From Bacillota bacterium (GTDB lineage: Bacteria; Bacillota; Clostridia; Lachnospirales; Lachnospiraceae): 64,000 nt of DNA. The stretch covers positions 1 through 64,000 of the forward strand of contig JAEYOQ010000047.1 in assembly GCA_023411555.1 (NCBI GenBank). Direction: 5' to 3'. The notes beneath the pieces are model-generated. The model saw only the letters and a program-made list of their open reading frames with translations. It did not search any database and was not told the origin of the DNA. Positions within the stretch are counted from its first letter, which is position 1; every line of letters starts with the position of its first letter. The position numbers and the translations under genes are program-made. This document shows positions 51,226 to 59,991 of the stretch, piece after piece.

Positions 51226-52281
51226 ATGAGTAATCATAAAAATATTGGTATTGGTTTTTTTGAAAAATACCTGACCCTTTGGGTAATTCTTTGTATGGTT
51301 GTTGGAGTACTTATTGGAAAATTCCTCCCATCAATCCCTGATTTCTTAGGGCAATTTGAATATGCAAATGTATCAATACCAATGGCAATTTTAATTTGGC
51401 TTATGATATATCCAATGATGTTAAAAGTAGACTTTCAAAGTGTTAAAAATGTAGGTAAAAATCCCAAGGGACTTTTTGTTACTTGGATAACTAATTGGTT
51501 AATAAAGCCTTTTACTATGTTTGGTATTGCATGGCTGTTCTTCTTTGTAATTTTCAGACCGCTTATCCCAGCTGAATTAGCACAAGATTATCTTGCGGGT
51601 GCAATACTTCTTGGAGCAGCACCGTGTACAGCGATGGTATTTGTATGGAGTTATTTAACTAAAGGCAATGCTGCTTATACAGTAGTACAAGTAGCAACAA
51701 ATGATCTTATAATCCTTATAGCTTTCACCCCTATAGTTGCATTTCTTCTAGGTGTGGGTGGTGTAACTATACCCTGGGATACTCTTATTTTATCTGTAGT
51801 ATTGTTTGTAGTTATCCCGTTAGCTGGTGGTATCATTACTCGAAATTATATAACAAAAACGAGAGGACTTGATTACTTTGAAAATAGTTTTATACCGAAG
51901 TTTGGGAATATTACCACAATAGGCCTATTACTTACATTAATAATAATCTTTTCATTCCAGGGAGATGTAATTCTGAATAATCCATTGCATATTGTGTTAA
52001 TTGCTGTACCAATGATTATTCAGACTTTCCTTATCTTTTTCATTGCATATATATCATGCAAGATTATACAACTTCCTCATGAGATAGCAGCACCTGCCGG
52101 TATGATTGGTGCCTCTAACTTTTTTGAACTGGCAGTTGCGGTCGCAATTGCATTATTTGGAACCCAAAGCCCAGCTGCACTAGCAACCATAGTAGGTGTT
52201 CTAACAGAAGTGCCTGTTATGTTGATATTAGTAATGATAGCTAATAATACAAGGTACTGGTTTCCAGAAGCAAGAGAGTAG
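51226..52281 (+). CDS. acr3: Arsenite efflux permease, ACR3 family
   Basis: 351 residues with about ten membrane segments. ACR3 signatures are LMIYPMMLKVDF, the catalytic-cysteine block GAAPCTAMVFVWSYLTKGN, QVATNDLIILIAFTP, and ASNFFELAVAVAIALFG. It exports As(III), driven by the proton gradient. I use the ATG at 51226; TTG at 51220 is nearer the GGAG (51211-51214) and is a possible alternative. It starts about 18 bases after hgcB and is eight bases from arsC, so all five genes should share one transcript. Confidence 0.95.
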   Translation: MSNHKNIGIGFFEKYLTLWVILCMVVGVLIGKFLPSIPDFLGQFEYANVSIPMAILIWLMIYPMMLKVDFQSVKNVGKNPKGLFVTWITNWLIKPFTMFGIAWLFFFVIFRPLIPAELAQDYLAGAILLGAAPCTAMVFVWSYLTKGNAAYTVVQVATNDLIILIAFTPIVAFLLGVGGVTIPWDTLILSVVLFVVIPLAGGIITRNYITKTRGLDYFENSFIPKFGNITTIGLLLTLIIIFSFQGDVILNNPLHIVLIAVPMIIQTFLIFFIAYISCKIIQLPHEIAAPAGMIGASNFFELAVAVAIALFGTQSPAALATIVGVLTEVPVMLILVMIANNTRYWFPEARE

Positions 52282-52289
52282 GGATACTA

Positions 52290-52706
52290 ATGAGAAATAA
52301 ACTTAAGGTAGCATTTATTTGCGTTCATAATTCATGCCGTAGTCAAATAGCAGAGGCACTTGGTAAGCACTTAGCAGGAGATATATTTGATTGTTACTCT
52401 GCTGGAACAGAAGCAAAACCTCAAATTAATCAAGACGCAGTTCGTTTAATGATTGAATTATATGGTATTGATATGGAGAAAACGCAATATTCAAAGTTAA
52501 TTGCTGAAATTCCTCCAGTAGATATCGCAGTTACGATGGGATGCAATGTGGATTGTCCTTATTTACCATGCAAGCATAGTGAAGATTGGGGATTGGATGA
52601 TCCCACAGGTAAAAATGATGAGGAATTCAAAAAAGTGATCAGGATAATTGAAACCAAAATATATGGGCTTAAAAACAAACTTTGTCAGTTTTTAACCCCA
52701 CATTGA
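52290..52706 (+). CDS. arsC: Arsenate reductase, thioredoxin-linked (LMW phosphatase type)
   Basis: 138 residues. The P-loop is CVHNSCRS (C11 nucleophile, R17, S18). The redox relay lies in MGCNVDCPYLPC (C85, C89, C94) and is followed by the EDWGLDDPTGK block with the general acid aspartate. It reduces As(V) to As(III), which ACR3 exports. It is the last gene of the operon. The ribosome site is weak (AGGG), so coupling to acr3 is likely. Confidence 0.95.
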   Translation: MRNKLKVAFICVHNSCRSQIAEALGKHLAGDIFDCYSAGTEAKPQINQDAVRLMIELYGIDMEKTQYSKLIAEIPPVDIAVTMGCNVDCPYLPCKHSEDWGLDDPTGKNDEEFKKVIRIIETKIYGLKNKLCQFLTPH

Positions 52707-52774
52707 ATTATAAGCGAGCTGAATTTTATTGTGTTTATACTATATATAATACAATTAGTATAAATGACTTGATA

Positions 52775-52820
52775 AAAAGGTTTTAATCATTAGATAAACA
52801 CCGTTTACTGAAAACCTTTT
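52775..52820 (+). terminator. Possible terminator of the ars-hgc operon
   Basis: AAAAGGTTTT (52775-52784) is complementary to AAAACCTTTT (52811-52820). The 26-base loop and the weak T tail make it only a candidate. Confidence 0.4.
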
Positions 52821-53261
52821 AATATCTATATAAGGCTTAGGACTAAATTAAAGTAATTTTGAATTCTGTCATTTTTTCTTCATATAATAATAGGTTTAAA
52901 TAATAATCAGAGAATTTTTATGTATTAGATTATTATATGAATTATTTGTCCTTATTAAAGAGTAGTAAATTATCATAATTAATAAAGGTTCGCTTTAGTA
53001 TAAGCGATTTGTGTCAGTCGGCAACATTTTCTGTACGAATGTGATATCATTGGGTATCCATCCAACTATTCGCAAAACCGTTGTTTAACGAATAGATGAA
53101 TGTATTTAAGCCAGAAAAATATCCAATTGTAAATTATTACAGTAATCCCAAAACTAAGTGTTTCTGCATCATATCTTATTTTCTATAACCATATAATATG
53201 AATGATTTATGTTAGGAAATAAAATTCATAGACATACATACTTTTATGTATTATTTCTTTA
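52821..53261. other. AT-rich gap beside the ars-hgc operon
   Basis: No gene is supported. A CTATTCG/CGAATAG inverted repeat with a 17-base loop lies near 53069-53099. The base composition and broken reading frames suggest decayed DNA. Confidence 0.4.
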
Positions 53262-53515
53262 TTTGCTTGTAGTAAAGTTCTTTTATTAATTCTTGCTTAA
53301 GTAGCTATTTCTTGATAATTATATCGATCTTCGTAATTTTATAGCTTTACTAATTGTTTTGTTGAATAAATTACTGGTCGTCCAGTGGCTACATTATCTA
53401 CTTTATTCTTATTAGAAATCAAGTGTCCTTTGCAGATCACCTCAATTTTAGAACATTCAAACTCTTGTAATGCTTTTATCCAATATGTGCTAGGAATAAT
53501 GCCATTTAAAGTTAT
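53262..53515 (-). pseudogene. Decayed serine recombinase/resolvase C-terminal region
   Basis: Minus-strand translation from 53515 gives NGIIPSTYWIKALQEFEC and later VATGRPVIYSTKQLVKL, stop at 53339, then in the same frame NYEDRYNYQEIAT, stop, and ARINKRTLLQANKEI. The GRP-x-x-Y-S-x-x-Q-L start followed by a helix-turn-helix ending in 'TLL..NKE' resembles the C-terminal DNA-binding part of Firmicute serine recombinases. Two in-frame stops and no catalytic domain make it a remnant. The identification rests on pattern memory and is moderate. Confidence 0.45.
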
Positions 53516-53634
53516 TCATCTAAATAATCGAATGATTAATCTCATTATTTTAGCATTTCTTTGTTAAATATTTATCTATATCTAGAATATTGTCATTAAG
53601 ATTAATATTTATCTAATTTTACTATATTTCATCG

Positions 53635-53817
53635 CTACATTTCATCGACAAAACCTCTAGCACTAGAAGCTGTACACGTTTTACATATGGTAGATACACC
53701 CCTTGTTCTGTGTATCTGATGCTCATCTATATCAATATCGATTGCTATATAAACATCCGCTAAACATTTCACGCAGGGCCTGTCTTTCGAGAGATTCGCC
53801 CCTCTTCTCTTAGCCAT
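53635..53817 (-). CDS. Small protein with two CxxC pairs (zinc-ribbon-like), 60 aa
   Basis: 60 residues from the minus-strand ATG at 53817, preceded by GGAGGA with nine-base spacing. It starts MAKRRGANLSKDRPCVKC and has a second pair ICKTC about 34 residues later, a typical small zinc-binding layout. The basic, Arg/Lys-rich N-terminus would suit nucleic-acid binding. I do not recognise the family. It lies among decayed mobile-type sequences. Confidence 0.5.
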   Translation of the reverse strand: MAKRRGANLSKDRPCVKCLADVYIAIDIDIDEHQIHRTRGVSTICKTCTASSARGFVDEM

Positions 53818-53902
53818 AAAAATAAATCCTCCGAGCTGGATGATTTTATTTTTCATCAGTTTGAATATTTCTACAAAATGGGGATACTATCCTATATTGG
53901 GC

Positions 53903-54037
53903 TTAGTGTTGTCGGCCATATCCGCATGCTAAGCTAAGAAAACATTCTTTACCGGTCAGGTTAAGGGTTTTAATAATAAAGTCCACTTGATTTTCGATAT
54001 TATCCACCCATGATTGATTTTTAATATCAAGGTCCAT
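53903..54037 (-). pseudogene. Fragment of a class I SAM methyltransferase
   Basis: A 44-codon minus-strand frame reads MDLDIKNQSWVDNIENQVDF and then IIKTLNLTGKECFLSLACGYGRQH before a stop. LxLACGYGR is the SAM-binding motif I of this methyltransferase class, and the preceding helix pattern also fits. Everything downstream of motif I is lost, and the 5' end is cut by a stop. Confidence 0.6.
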
Positions 54038-54287
54038 CTATTTTATATCAATCTGCTTGTTGAGCTTTCATAAAGATCCTCCTGCAAAAAATATCATATG
54101 TATTTCGTGTTTCTTAAATTATGTCCGTAATGTAATAAATGTAATTTGAAGTTATCAGAATTTCATTTAATGATAACGTCAGTTTTTATTATCCTATACC
54201 ATATTTTGTAACATACGATTTTTAACAACAATAAAAAAGAGAATCTCCTATGGATGTAATAATACACTTATATCATACGAACTTAAT

Positions 54288-55016
54288 TTACAATATACAT
54301 GATTCGTAATTATTACATAGCTTACTTATGATTGAATTTTTGACCAAATATGCTTCGCCAAAGATTTCTGCATGATTATCTTGTATTAATATGTGTGTTC
54401 CATCGACAAGTGCGTAAATATTTATTCTATGACTATGCGGCAATACATAAGTTGCCCACGCATCTAATCCACTCTCTAGATTGTAATTTCTCTCATTTGG
54501 TTTATAGTGAGGAACAATATTTATATCAGTATATCCAAGGCCTTTGATAAAGTTCGGATTTCCAATTTGCTCATCAAGTTCAGGAAAATCAAAAACTATA
54601 TCAGCCAAATTCATTGAACCAGCACTCATTCCAACAATAATCCCATCATAATTGATCAATTCTTGCTTTAAGTGAATATTGTTAAAAAAAGTATTTTGGC
54701 GTGGCAATTCACCCCCGCCTAAAATAATGATATCTGCAGCTTTAATTATTTCATGAACTTTTGTGTGATTTCTATCATCTACTAAGATACAGTTCTTAAA
54801 TTTTAAATCACTATTATCAAATGCCTTGTGGTATAAATCAGCATAAAAATCATTGATATCGTGTGCTATGGGATTGCTTGGAAGGTAAACAAAATTATCA
54901 AAACCTTTTTTATGATATTCCTTTAGCTGAGTGACAAAATTATTGATATTATTTAATTTTGGTGAAATATCTTTCATATCTTCAAGTGGCATACTTGATA
55001 AAAATATCGTATTCAT
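54288..55016 (-). CDS. Peptidase S51 (dipeptidase E-like) family protein
   Basis: 242 residues. The catalytic serine is in the nucleophile-elbow motif VGMSAGSMNLAD (about residue 130). ADIIILGGGELPRQN matches the oxyanion/GGG region, and VPHYKPNERNY carries a likely catalytic histidine. S51 enzymes have a class-I-glutamine-amidotransferase-like fold and cleave Asp-X dipeptides or cyanophycin-type substrates. GAGGT lies nine bases before the minus-strand ATG. No partner gene. Confidence 0.88.
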   Translation of the reverse strand: MNTIFLSSMPLEDMKDISPKLNNINNFVTQLKEYHKKGFDNFVYLPSNPIAHDINDFYADLYHKAFDNSDLKFKNCILVDDRNHTKVHEIIKAADIIILGGGELPRQNTFFNNIHLKQELINYDGIIVGMSAGSMNLADIVFDFPELDEQIGNPNFIKGLGYTDINIVPHYKPNERNYNLESGLDAWATYVLPHSHRINIYALVDGTHILIQDNHAEIFGEAYLVKNSIISKLCNNYESCIL

Positions 55017-55139
55017 ATCGATTTTACCTCACTTTTCTGAGAAGTATTTAATTAATGTAATGACCGTGGAGTTATAAACTAAAAAAGCCTTTGACTAGAG
55101 GTCGCAAGATAGACTTTCTAGGATCCCTATGTTATGATA

Positions 55140-55168
55140 TTGACACATACGATTACAGGTTATGTATT
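55140..55168 (+). promoter_or_regulatory. Promoter candidate for the Cho-like gene
   Basis: TTGACA (55140-55145), a 17-base spacer and TGTATT (55163-55168). It lies inside the longest reading of the gene, which favours the downstream start at 55226. Confidence 0.4.
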
Positions 55169-55225
55169 TTGAAGTATGATAAGGATCATAATTTATATAT
55201 TTATCAGGAGAACAAATGGAAGCCT

Positions 55226-56188
55226 ATGGAGCATAAATATATTACGAAGGAAAAGCTAAAGCAGATTCCCAAACTCCCCGGAATCTATAAAATGCTTGAT
55301 TCCAGAGGGGTAATCATGTATATCGGTAAAAGCAAGTGCCTTCAAAATAGAGTCCGGTCATATTTTACCGATAGGCCGAAGTGGGAAAAGATTAGCCGTA
55401 TGGTATCCATGATTAGGGATATTGAATATATCGTTACCGATACTCATCTGGAAGCCAGGTTGCTGGAATGCACCTTAATCAAACAATATCAACCACGTTT
55501 TAACGCTCTAATGAAAAATGATCAGCGCTATTTTTATATCCAGGTAGAAAATTATAACAAATACCATCCTTTATCCATTACCGGAGAACGAACAGATCTT
55601 TCCTTCGGGCCCTTTCGAAGTAAATATGCCTTCAACCAATATCTGGACATGCTGAAAAACATTTATCCCATTACCAAAGTGGACGATCGATACGAGCTCG
55701 AATATCACATGTTTCCGGTCACGATGGATGAGGACACCTTTCTACTCAACCGGGCCATACTGCTGGAGTTATTTAACTCAGAACCTCATCTCCTTCTCTT
55801 AATAGAGACTCTGCAGTCGAAGCTGGAGGAAGCCGCTATCTCCTATCATTATGAGCTTGCTTCCGTCTATCGAGATTTGATTGTCTTTTTTCGGATGATA
55901 AAAAACGGCCTCAATGGCTATCGAAACCTAATATCAAGAAATATATTGCTAAAGCTTCCTCTAGATCAGGGATATAAGCTGTTTTATATCTCAGAGGGTA
56001 GCATTGTGAATAGTATCATAACAGAGGATCCCACACAGGATATTATAAATCGCTTCCTACTTGATAGCACATTAAATATACCACTCTTTCAAGCTCCGCA
56101 AGAGAATGAGAAGGCATGGATTGATTACCGGGATATTCTGTATTCTGAAATCACAGACCTATCTGAGGAAATGGTTGAATTCTTATAA
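55226..56188 (+). CDS. GIY-YIG endonuclease of the Cho/UvrC-N type
   Basis: About 320 residues from the ATG at 55226; the frame is open up to 55091, but a promoter-like element lies in that extension. The GIY-YIG nuclease domain comes first: PKLPGIYKML, then MYIGKSKCLQNRVRSYF with catalytic Arg, and ARLLECTLIKQYQPRFN with the metal-binding Glu. A UvrB-binding-like helical segment follows (about residues 190-230). The RNase H-like and HhH domains of full UvrC are missing, the layout of E. coli Cho, which makes the 3' incision in nucleotide excision repair. The ribosome site is weak. Confidence 0.85.
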   Translation: MEHKYITKEKLKQIPKLPGIYKMLDSRGVIMYIGKSKCLQNRVRSYFTDRPKWEKISRMVSMIRDIEYIVTDTHLEARLLECTLIKQYQPRFNALMKNDQRYFYIQVENYNKYHPLSITGERTDLSFGPFRSKYAFNQYLDMLKNIYPITKVDDRYELEYHMFPVTMDEDTFLLNRAILLELFNSEPHLLLLIETLQSKLEEAAISYHYELASVYRDLIVFFRMIKNGLNGYRNLISRNILLKLPLDQGYKLFYISEGSIVNSIITEDPTQDIINRFLLDSTLNIPLFQAPQENEKAWIDYRDILYSEITDLSEEMVEFL

Positions 56189-57019
56189 CTAATCGATAAA
56201 ACGATGCTTTGAATTCATAGTTGTATAGAGTGTAACACCCAGGACGGCGCCCATGGTAACATCTGATGCAAAATGAGCACCGATAATAACACGGCTTAAT
56301 GCTACCAATACAATCCAGAGAATGCACATTATCGTGAGTGCTTTTTCTTTTCCTCTAAATTTCTCACTGAGCCTGGGTAAATACAGTAGAATCAAGGTAC
56401 CGCAGGAGTTAAAGGTATGTCCTGATGGGAAGGAACGACTACCGGTGATCCCCTGAGGTAGATACCAGGGTGTAAATTGAAGATGCGGATCAATCATTTC
56501 CCGATAGCGCATTCTGCCCCATGGTACTTTAATCACAGAAGAAATCACCTGAGCAGCGATGAAATAAATAATACAATATACCGCAAAACGTTTTACCTTT
56601 TCTATATTTTCCTGCTTCACCTTTATTGCAAACGGAATGCAGATCAGGACAGGAATAATAATCAATATAACCATCCATGGCCCAGACGCCTTTTCTCCGG
56701 TAATATATTCCGTCAGATATCTTACCCATTGATGGAGTGTAAACATCCCACCGATTATCATGCCAGGTATCATTAATATCCGAATGATAATGATTCTGGT
56801 TAACTTCTCCTGTTTCAGATGAATAAACAGGAATACCGTGGAAAAGCAAAACATTATGAATAAGGGGGCCTCCCCAAAGGTTTCAAAGAAACGCCCAAAC
56901 AAACTTTTCTGGTTCACAACTGCCAATGAAATCTGCAAATCGGTAAATGCAAATATTAACATTAAGATGGCTGCCACTATGTAAAAGTATATCCTATGTA
57001 TTCGCTTCATATCGATCAT
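56189..57019 (-). CDS. PAP2-family membrane phosphatase
   Basis: 276 residues with six membrane segments. The three PAP2 motifs are VPWGRMRYRE (K-x6-RP-like, here ending in R rather than RP), SFPSGHTFNS and SRVIIGAHFASDVTMG with the catalytic His. Likely substrates are undecaprenyl-pyrophosphate or phosphatidic-acid-type lipids at the outer membrane face. AGGAG lies seven bases before the minus-strand ATG. Its stop meets the stop of the convergent Cho-like gene within one base, with no terminator between. Confidence 0.9.
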   Translation of the reverse strand: MIDMKRIHRIYFYIVAAILMLIFAFTDLQISLAVVNQKSLFGRFFETFGEAPLFIMFCFSTVFLFIHLKQEKLTRIIIIRILMIPGMIIGGMFTLHQWVRYLTEYITGEKASGPWMVILIIIPVLICIPFAIKVKQENIEKVKRFAVYCIIYFIAAQVISSVIKVPWGRMRYREMIDPHLQFTPWYLPQGITGSRSFPSGHTFNSCGTLILLYLPRLSEKFRGKEKALTIMCILWIVLVALSRVIIGAHFASDVTMGAVLGVTLYTTMNSKHRFID

Positions 57020-57038
57020 ATCATCACTCCTATTTGTG

Positions 57039-57221
57039 TTAAAAACCCGATTCTCCCTGATAACTCCTTAGAAAGCACATTAACCAATGAGCTGGTATGG
57101 ACTCCACACCGTATCCGGCTGATTTTAATACATTACTAATATTTCTGATTAGATGTCGGTCCATTTCCTTGAAGTCCTTCCCAAATCTTGCGCTCACCTT
57201 ATCTAGTTCGTCCCAATCCAC
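57039..57221 (-). CDS. Small ORF between murC and the PAP2 gene (60 aa or longer)
   Basis: From a GTG at 57221 the frame gives MDWDELDKVSARFGKDFKEM and ends in FLRSYQGESGF. The frame is open about 27 codons further upstream, into the murC 3' end, with protein-like sequence (SIVNTAVLFFQIVYSCLVD), but without an ATG or ribosome site. It could be a gene translated by coupling or frameshifting at the murC end, or a remnant. I do not recognise the family. Confidence 0.4.
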   Translation of the reverse strand: MDWDELDKVSARFGKDFKEMDRHLIRNISNVLKSAGYGVESIPAHWLMCFLRSYQGESGF

Positions 57222-57262
57222 CAGACAACTATATACAATCTGGAAGAAAAGAACGGCAGTAT

Positions 57263-58684
57263 TTACAATGCTGCCTTCAACCGTTCTATAATTAATTTGG
57301 TAAATTGATAGGAATTACCGGCACCAAAGACTACGATAATATCGCCCTGCCCTGCTTTTGAAGAAATCGCTTCTGCGACCTTATGATAATCTTCAATATA
57401 TGTAGCCTTGCCATCCTCTACTTCGCTAATTAGGGATTTCATATCAACGGGATCTAGGTTCTTATTGATCTCCCTGCCAACATAAGTTTTTGTCACGATA
57501 GCTTCATCAGCTTTGTTCAGAGCAGCTATGAACTCCTTATAGAATAATCTCAATCTTGATATCTGATGCGGTTCCAGTATTGCATATAGTTTTCTGCCTG
57601 GATACGTAGTCCGAAATGTATCAAGGACTGCAGCAATCGCTGTGGGATGATGGCCATAATCGTCAAATACTTTAATGCCATTTACTTCAGCCACTAATTC
57701 CGTTCTTCTTCCGATCCCCTTGTATTCCCAAAATACTCTCTTTAGTGTCTCTACAGATATCCCTAAGTGGAATGCAGCACAAAGAACCCCTAAGGAATTT
57801 GATACATTATGTTCCCCTAGCAGGCCTAATGTAAACCTATCCATAATGTCTGGTCCGTGAACCTCAAAGTTTACACCGTTTTCTGTAAAGCTACTTATTT
57901 CACCCTGATACTCCGCACTGAAAGGATAATCGAACTTATCCTTTAGGTAATATCCAATGACCTTGACCTGATTATGACTAAGCCAATCCTTTAATTCAAC
58001 CAGGACCTCCCGGATACCCTGACTTTCTTCATTTACGACCAGAGTACCAGGATGCTGCATATTGCGAATAAATTGAATAAAAGCTCCTTTAAACTCATTG
58101 AAATCTTTGAAATACTCAGGATGATCCATCTCTATGTTATTGATTATGATGAATGATGGTGCATAGTTTAAAAAATTGCGATTAAACTCATCCGCCTCGC
58201 AGACAAAGTATTTCGAATCAGATAGCCGGAAACCGCCTCCCCAGGGTCTGTATATCGTTCCGGCTTCCACGATAGGATCCAAACCTCCCGCTTCCAGGGC
58301 TAATCCCATCAATACAGTCGTGGTTGACTTACCGTGGGTGCCTGCGATTGCGATGACGTATTTATCCTTCTGAAGGTATTTTCCCATAAATTCCTGCCAG
58401 GTCATTACAATATTGCGCTTTCTTCCTTCAAGGAGCTCAGGGTGATCCGGATTAATGTCAAATACAGCAGGGGTTACTGCCAAGATGTCTACTCCTTCCA
58501 GATGCTCACTGCTATGACCTATCTGTATATCAATTCCACAATCTTGTAAGGCTTCGGTATAATAACTTGAGGCACTGCAATCACATCCTGTCACTTCAAA
58601 GCCTGATCTTTTTGCTATTACTGCAATAGGCGCCATACCGCTCCCACCTATCCCCATGAAATGTACATGTAACTTTCCGTCCAT
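57263..58684 (-). CDS. murC: UDP-N-acetylmuramate--L-alanine ligase
   Basis: 473 residues from the minus-strand ATG at 58684 with AGGAG eight bases upstream; the longer frame to 58753 lacks a ribosome site. Mur ligase motifs are HFMGIGGSGMAPIA (nucleotide-sugar binding), AGTHGKSTTT (P-loop), EADEFNRNFL, NNIEMDHPEYF, LLGEHNVSNSLG, and DDYGHHPTAIAAVL in the C-terminal domain. It adds L-Ala to UDP-MurNAc. A related Mpl tripeptide ligase is less likely from the NNIEMDHPEYF region. It stands apart from other mur genes, next to PAP2, another wall-lipid-related function. Confidence 0.92.
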   Translation of the reverse strand: MDGKLHVHFMGIGGSGMAPIAVIAKRSGFEVTGCDCSASSYYTEALQDCGIDIQIGHSSEHLEGVDILAVTPAVFDINPDHPELLEGRKRNIVMTWQEFMGKYLQKDKYVIAIAGTHGKSTTTVLMGLALEAGGLDPIVEAGTIYRPWGGGFRLSDSKYFVCEADEFNRNFLNYAPSFIIINNIEMDHPEYFKDFNEFKGAFIQFIRNMQHPGTLVVNEESQGIREVLVELKDWLSHNQVKVIGYYLKDKFDYPFSAEYQGEISSFTENGVNFEVHGPDIMDRFTLGLLGEHNVSNSLGVLCAAFHLGISVETLKRVFWEYKGIGRRTELVAEVNGIKVFDDYGHHPTAIAAVLDTFRTTYPGRKLYAILEPHQISRLRLFYKEFIAALNKADEAIVTKTYVGREINKNLDPVDMKSLISEVEDGKATYIEDYHKVAEAISSKAGQGDIIVVFGAGNSYQFTKLIIERLKAAL

Positions 58685-58759
58685 ACTTATACTCCTATAT
58701 ATTTCTTTGTAACAATCAATATTCGCTAATCCTGAACATATGCTTGAAATCATATCACG

Positions 58760-59806
58760 TTAAGATTTTGAAAATACACTTGATACATAAGTACGCATGG
58801 TATCAATCGTTTGTGAATTAGAACACATAAGTTCAACATATAATTTATTACCGGATTGAATAATTACTTCACCATATTCACACACCGGGACTTGTCTATT
58901 GCCTTTATATCTCCTGTCTGGAGATCCATCTTTGTTTACCTTCAACCAGGTTTGTCTAACTACCTTCGCATCAGCCGGAACTGCACTGCTTTCAATAAAA
59001 TTAGTCTTTTCGAGCTTTAGATCGATATCGGAATAGTTCAGTGCTCCAACCCTGCGACCATCTATTACCAGCAGTTTATCTGGCAGAAAAAGCAATTGCT
59101 TATTTTTTAACCGAAGTCCAAAAGGATTAATATTTGAATTCAAGAAATATGGCAATTTATTTATCGCTTTTGCTGGTATCCGGGTTACACCGGTCTTTGC
59201 ACCACCATGGGCTTTCGCATTCTGAATCTGAGCAGCTGTGATTATCTGCCAGAATTTCTTATTGGTATTCATACTCATCCAAATAGAATTGAATTGCTCA
59301 AACGCTATTTTTGAGTCCTCGTCAAACTCATATTCCATGGTAACCACCAACTTGGTGTGAGTATATATTTTTAATACAATACCAGCCATACCTGTAATTA
59401 TAAAGATAGGTATGGCCGCAAGAAGAAACGTAAGTATGAGAATCGTACTAAGCAAATTTAGGTTTTGCACCTTCTTAAGACGATCAAGTAATTCTTTATA
59501 TTCGGCCGGTTGATATTTACTCACATCTACGACTTCCATATTTTCCGCTGGCATAACATCATTAGGCCTTTGATTGGAGCTGCTATAGGAACCATTTTTC
59601 GCATTATTCTGCGTTCTACGTTTTCCTGTTTCATCCACATAAGAGATTCCTGTTCCGGGTACTGATAGTGTACGCCTAGTTGTTCCTCTTGCAGTTTTTG
59701 TGATCCTGGCTCCTTTAACACCCCAACTGTACCCTATTCCCGACTTACTGATATTAACACGGAATCCTCCGCCTAAATTAATACTTTTTCTGTACCGAAA
59801 TCCCAT
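58760..59806 (-). CDS. DUF4236-domain membrane protein
   Basis: 348 residues from the minus-strand ATG at 59806 (GGAGG upstream). The N-terminal 55 residues match the DUF4236 pattern: FRYRKSINLGGGFRVNISKS, then GYSWGVKGARIT and the GTTRRTLSVPGTGISY segment. A hydrophobic helix pair lies near residues 120-145 (TILILTFLLAAIPIFIITG). The C-terminal part is beta-rich and unrecognised. DUF4236 is found in bacteria and phages without a known function. Confidence 0.85.
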   Translation of the reverse strand: MGFRYRKSINLGGGFRVNISKSGIGYSWGVKGARITKTARGTTRRTLSVPGTGISYVDETGKRRTQNNAKNGSYSSSNQRPNDVMPAENMEVVDVSKYQPAEYKELLDRLKKVQNLNLLSTILILTFLLAAIPIFIITGMAGIVLKIYTHTKLVVTMEYEFDEDSKIAFEQFNSIWMSMNTNKKFWQIITAAQIQNAKAHGGAKTGVTRIPAKAINKLPYFLNSNINPFGLRLKNKQLLFLPDKLLVIDGRRVGALNYSDIDLKLEKTNFIESSAVPADAKVVRQTWLKVNKDGSPDRRYKGNRQVPVCEYGEVIIQSGNKLYVELMCSNSQTIDTMRTYVSSVFSKS

Positions 59807-59991
59807 AAAAACCTCCATGATAAATCGCAGCGATATTAGTAGACAATAATTTATCCTTGTACTCTCTCCTATTATCCCCGCTTCTTATCACTTCAATCTT
59901 TTAATCACCTAAGTCTTCTGATGTTTTCAATAATAGCTTCTTATATTTCCTTAAACGTAGATTCATCGATTGTTTGGTACGGCAGGTCTTT

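Noticed and set aside
53385..53567. 60-codon plus-strand ORF
   Set aside because: It is antisense to the more convincing recombinase remnant and has no ribosome site.
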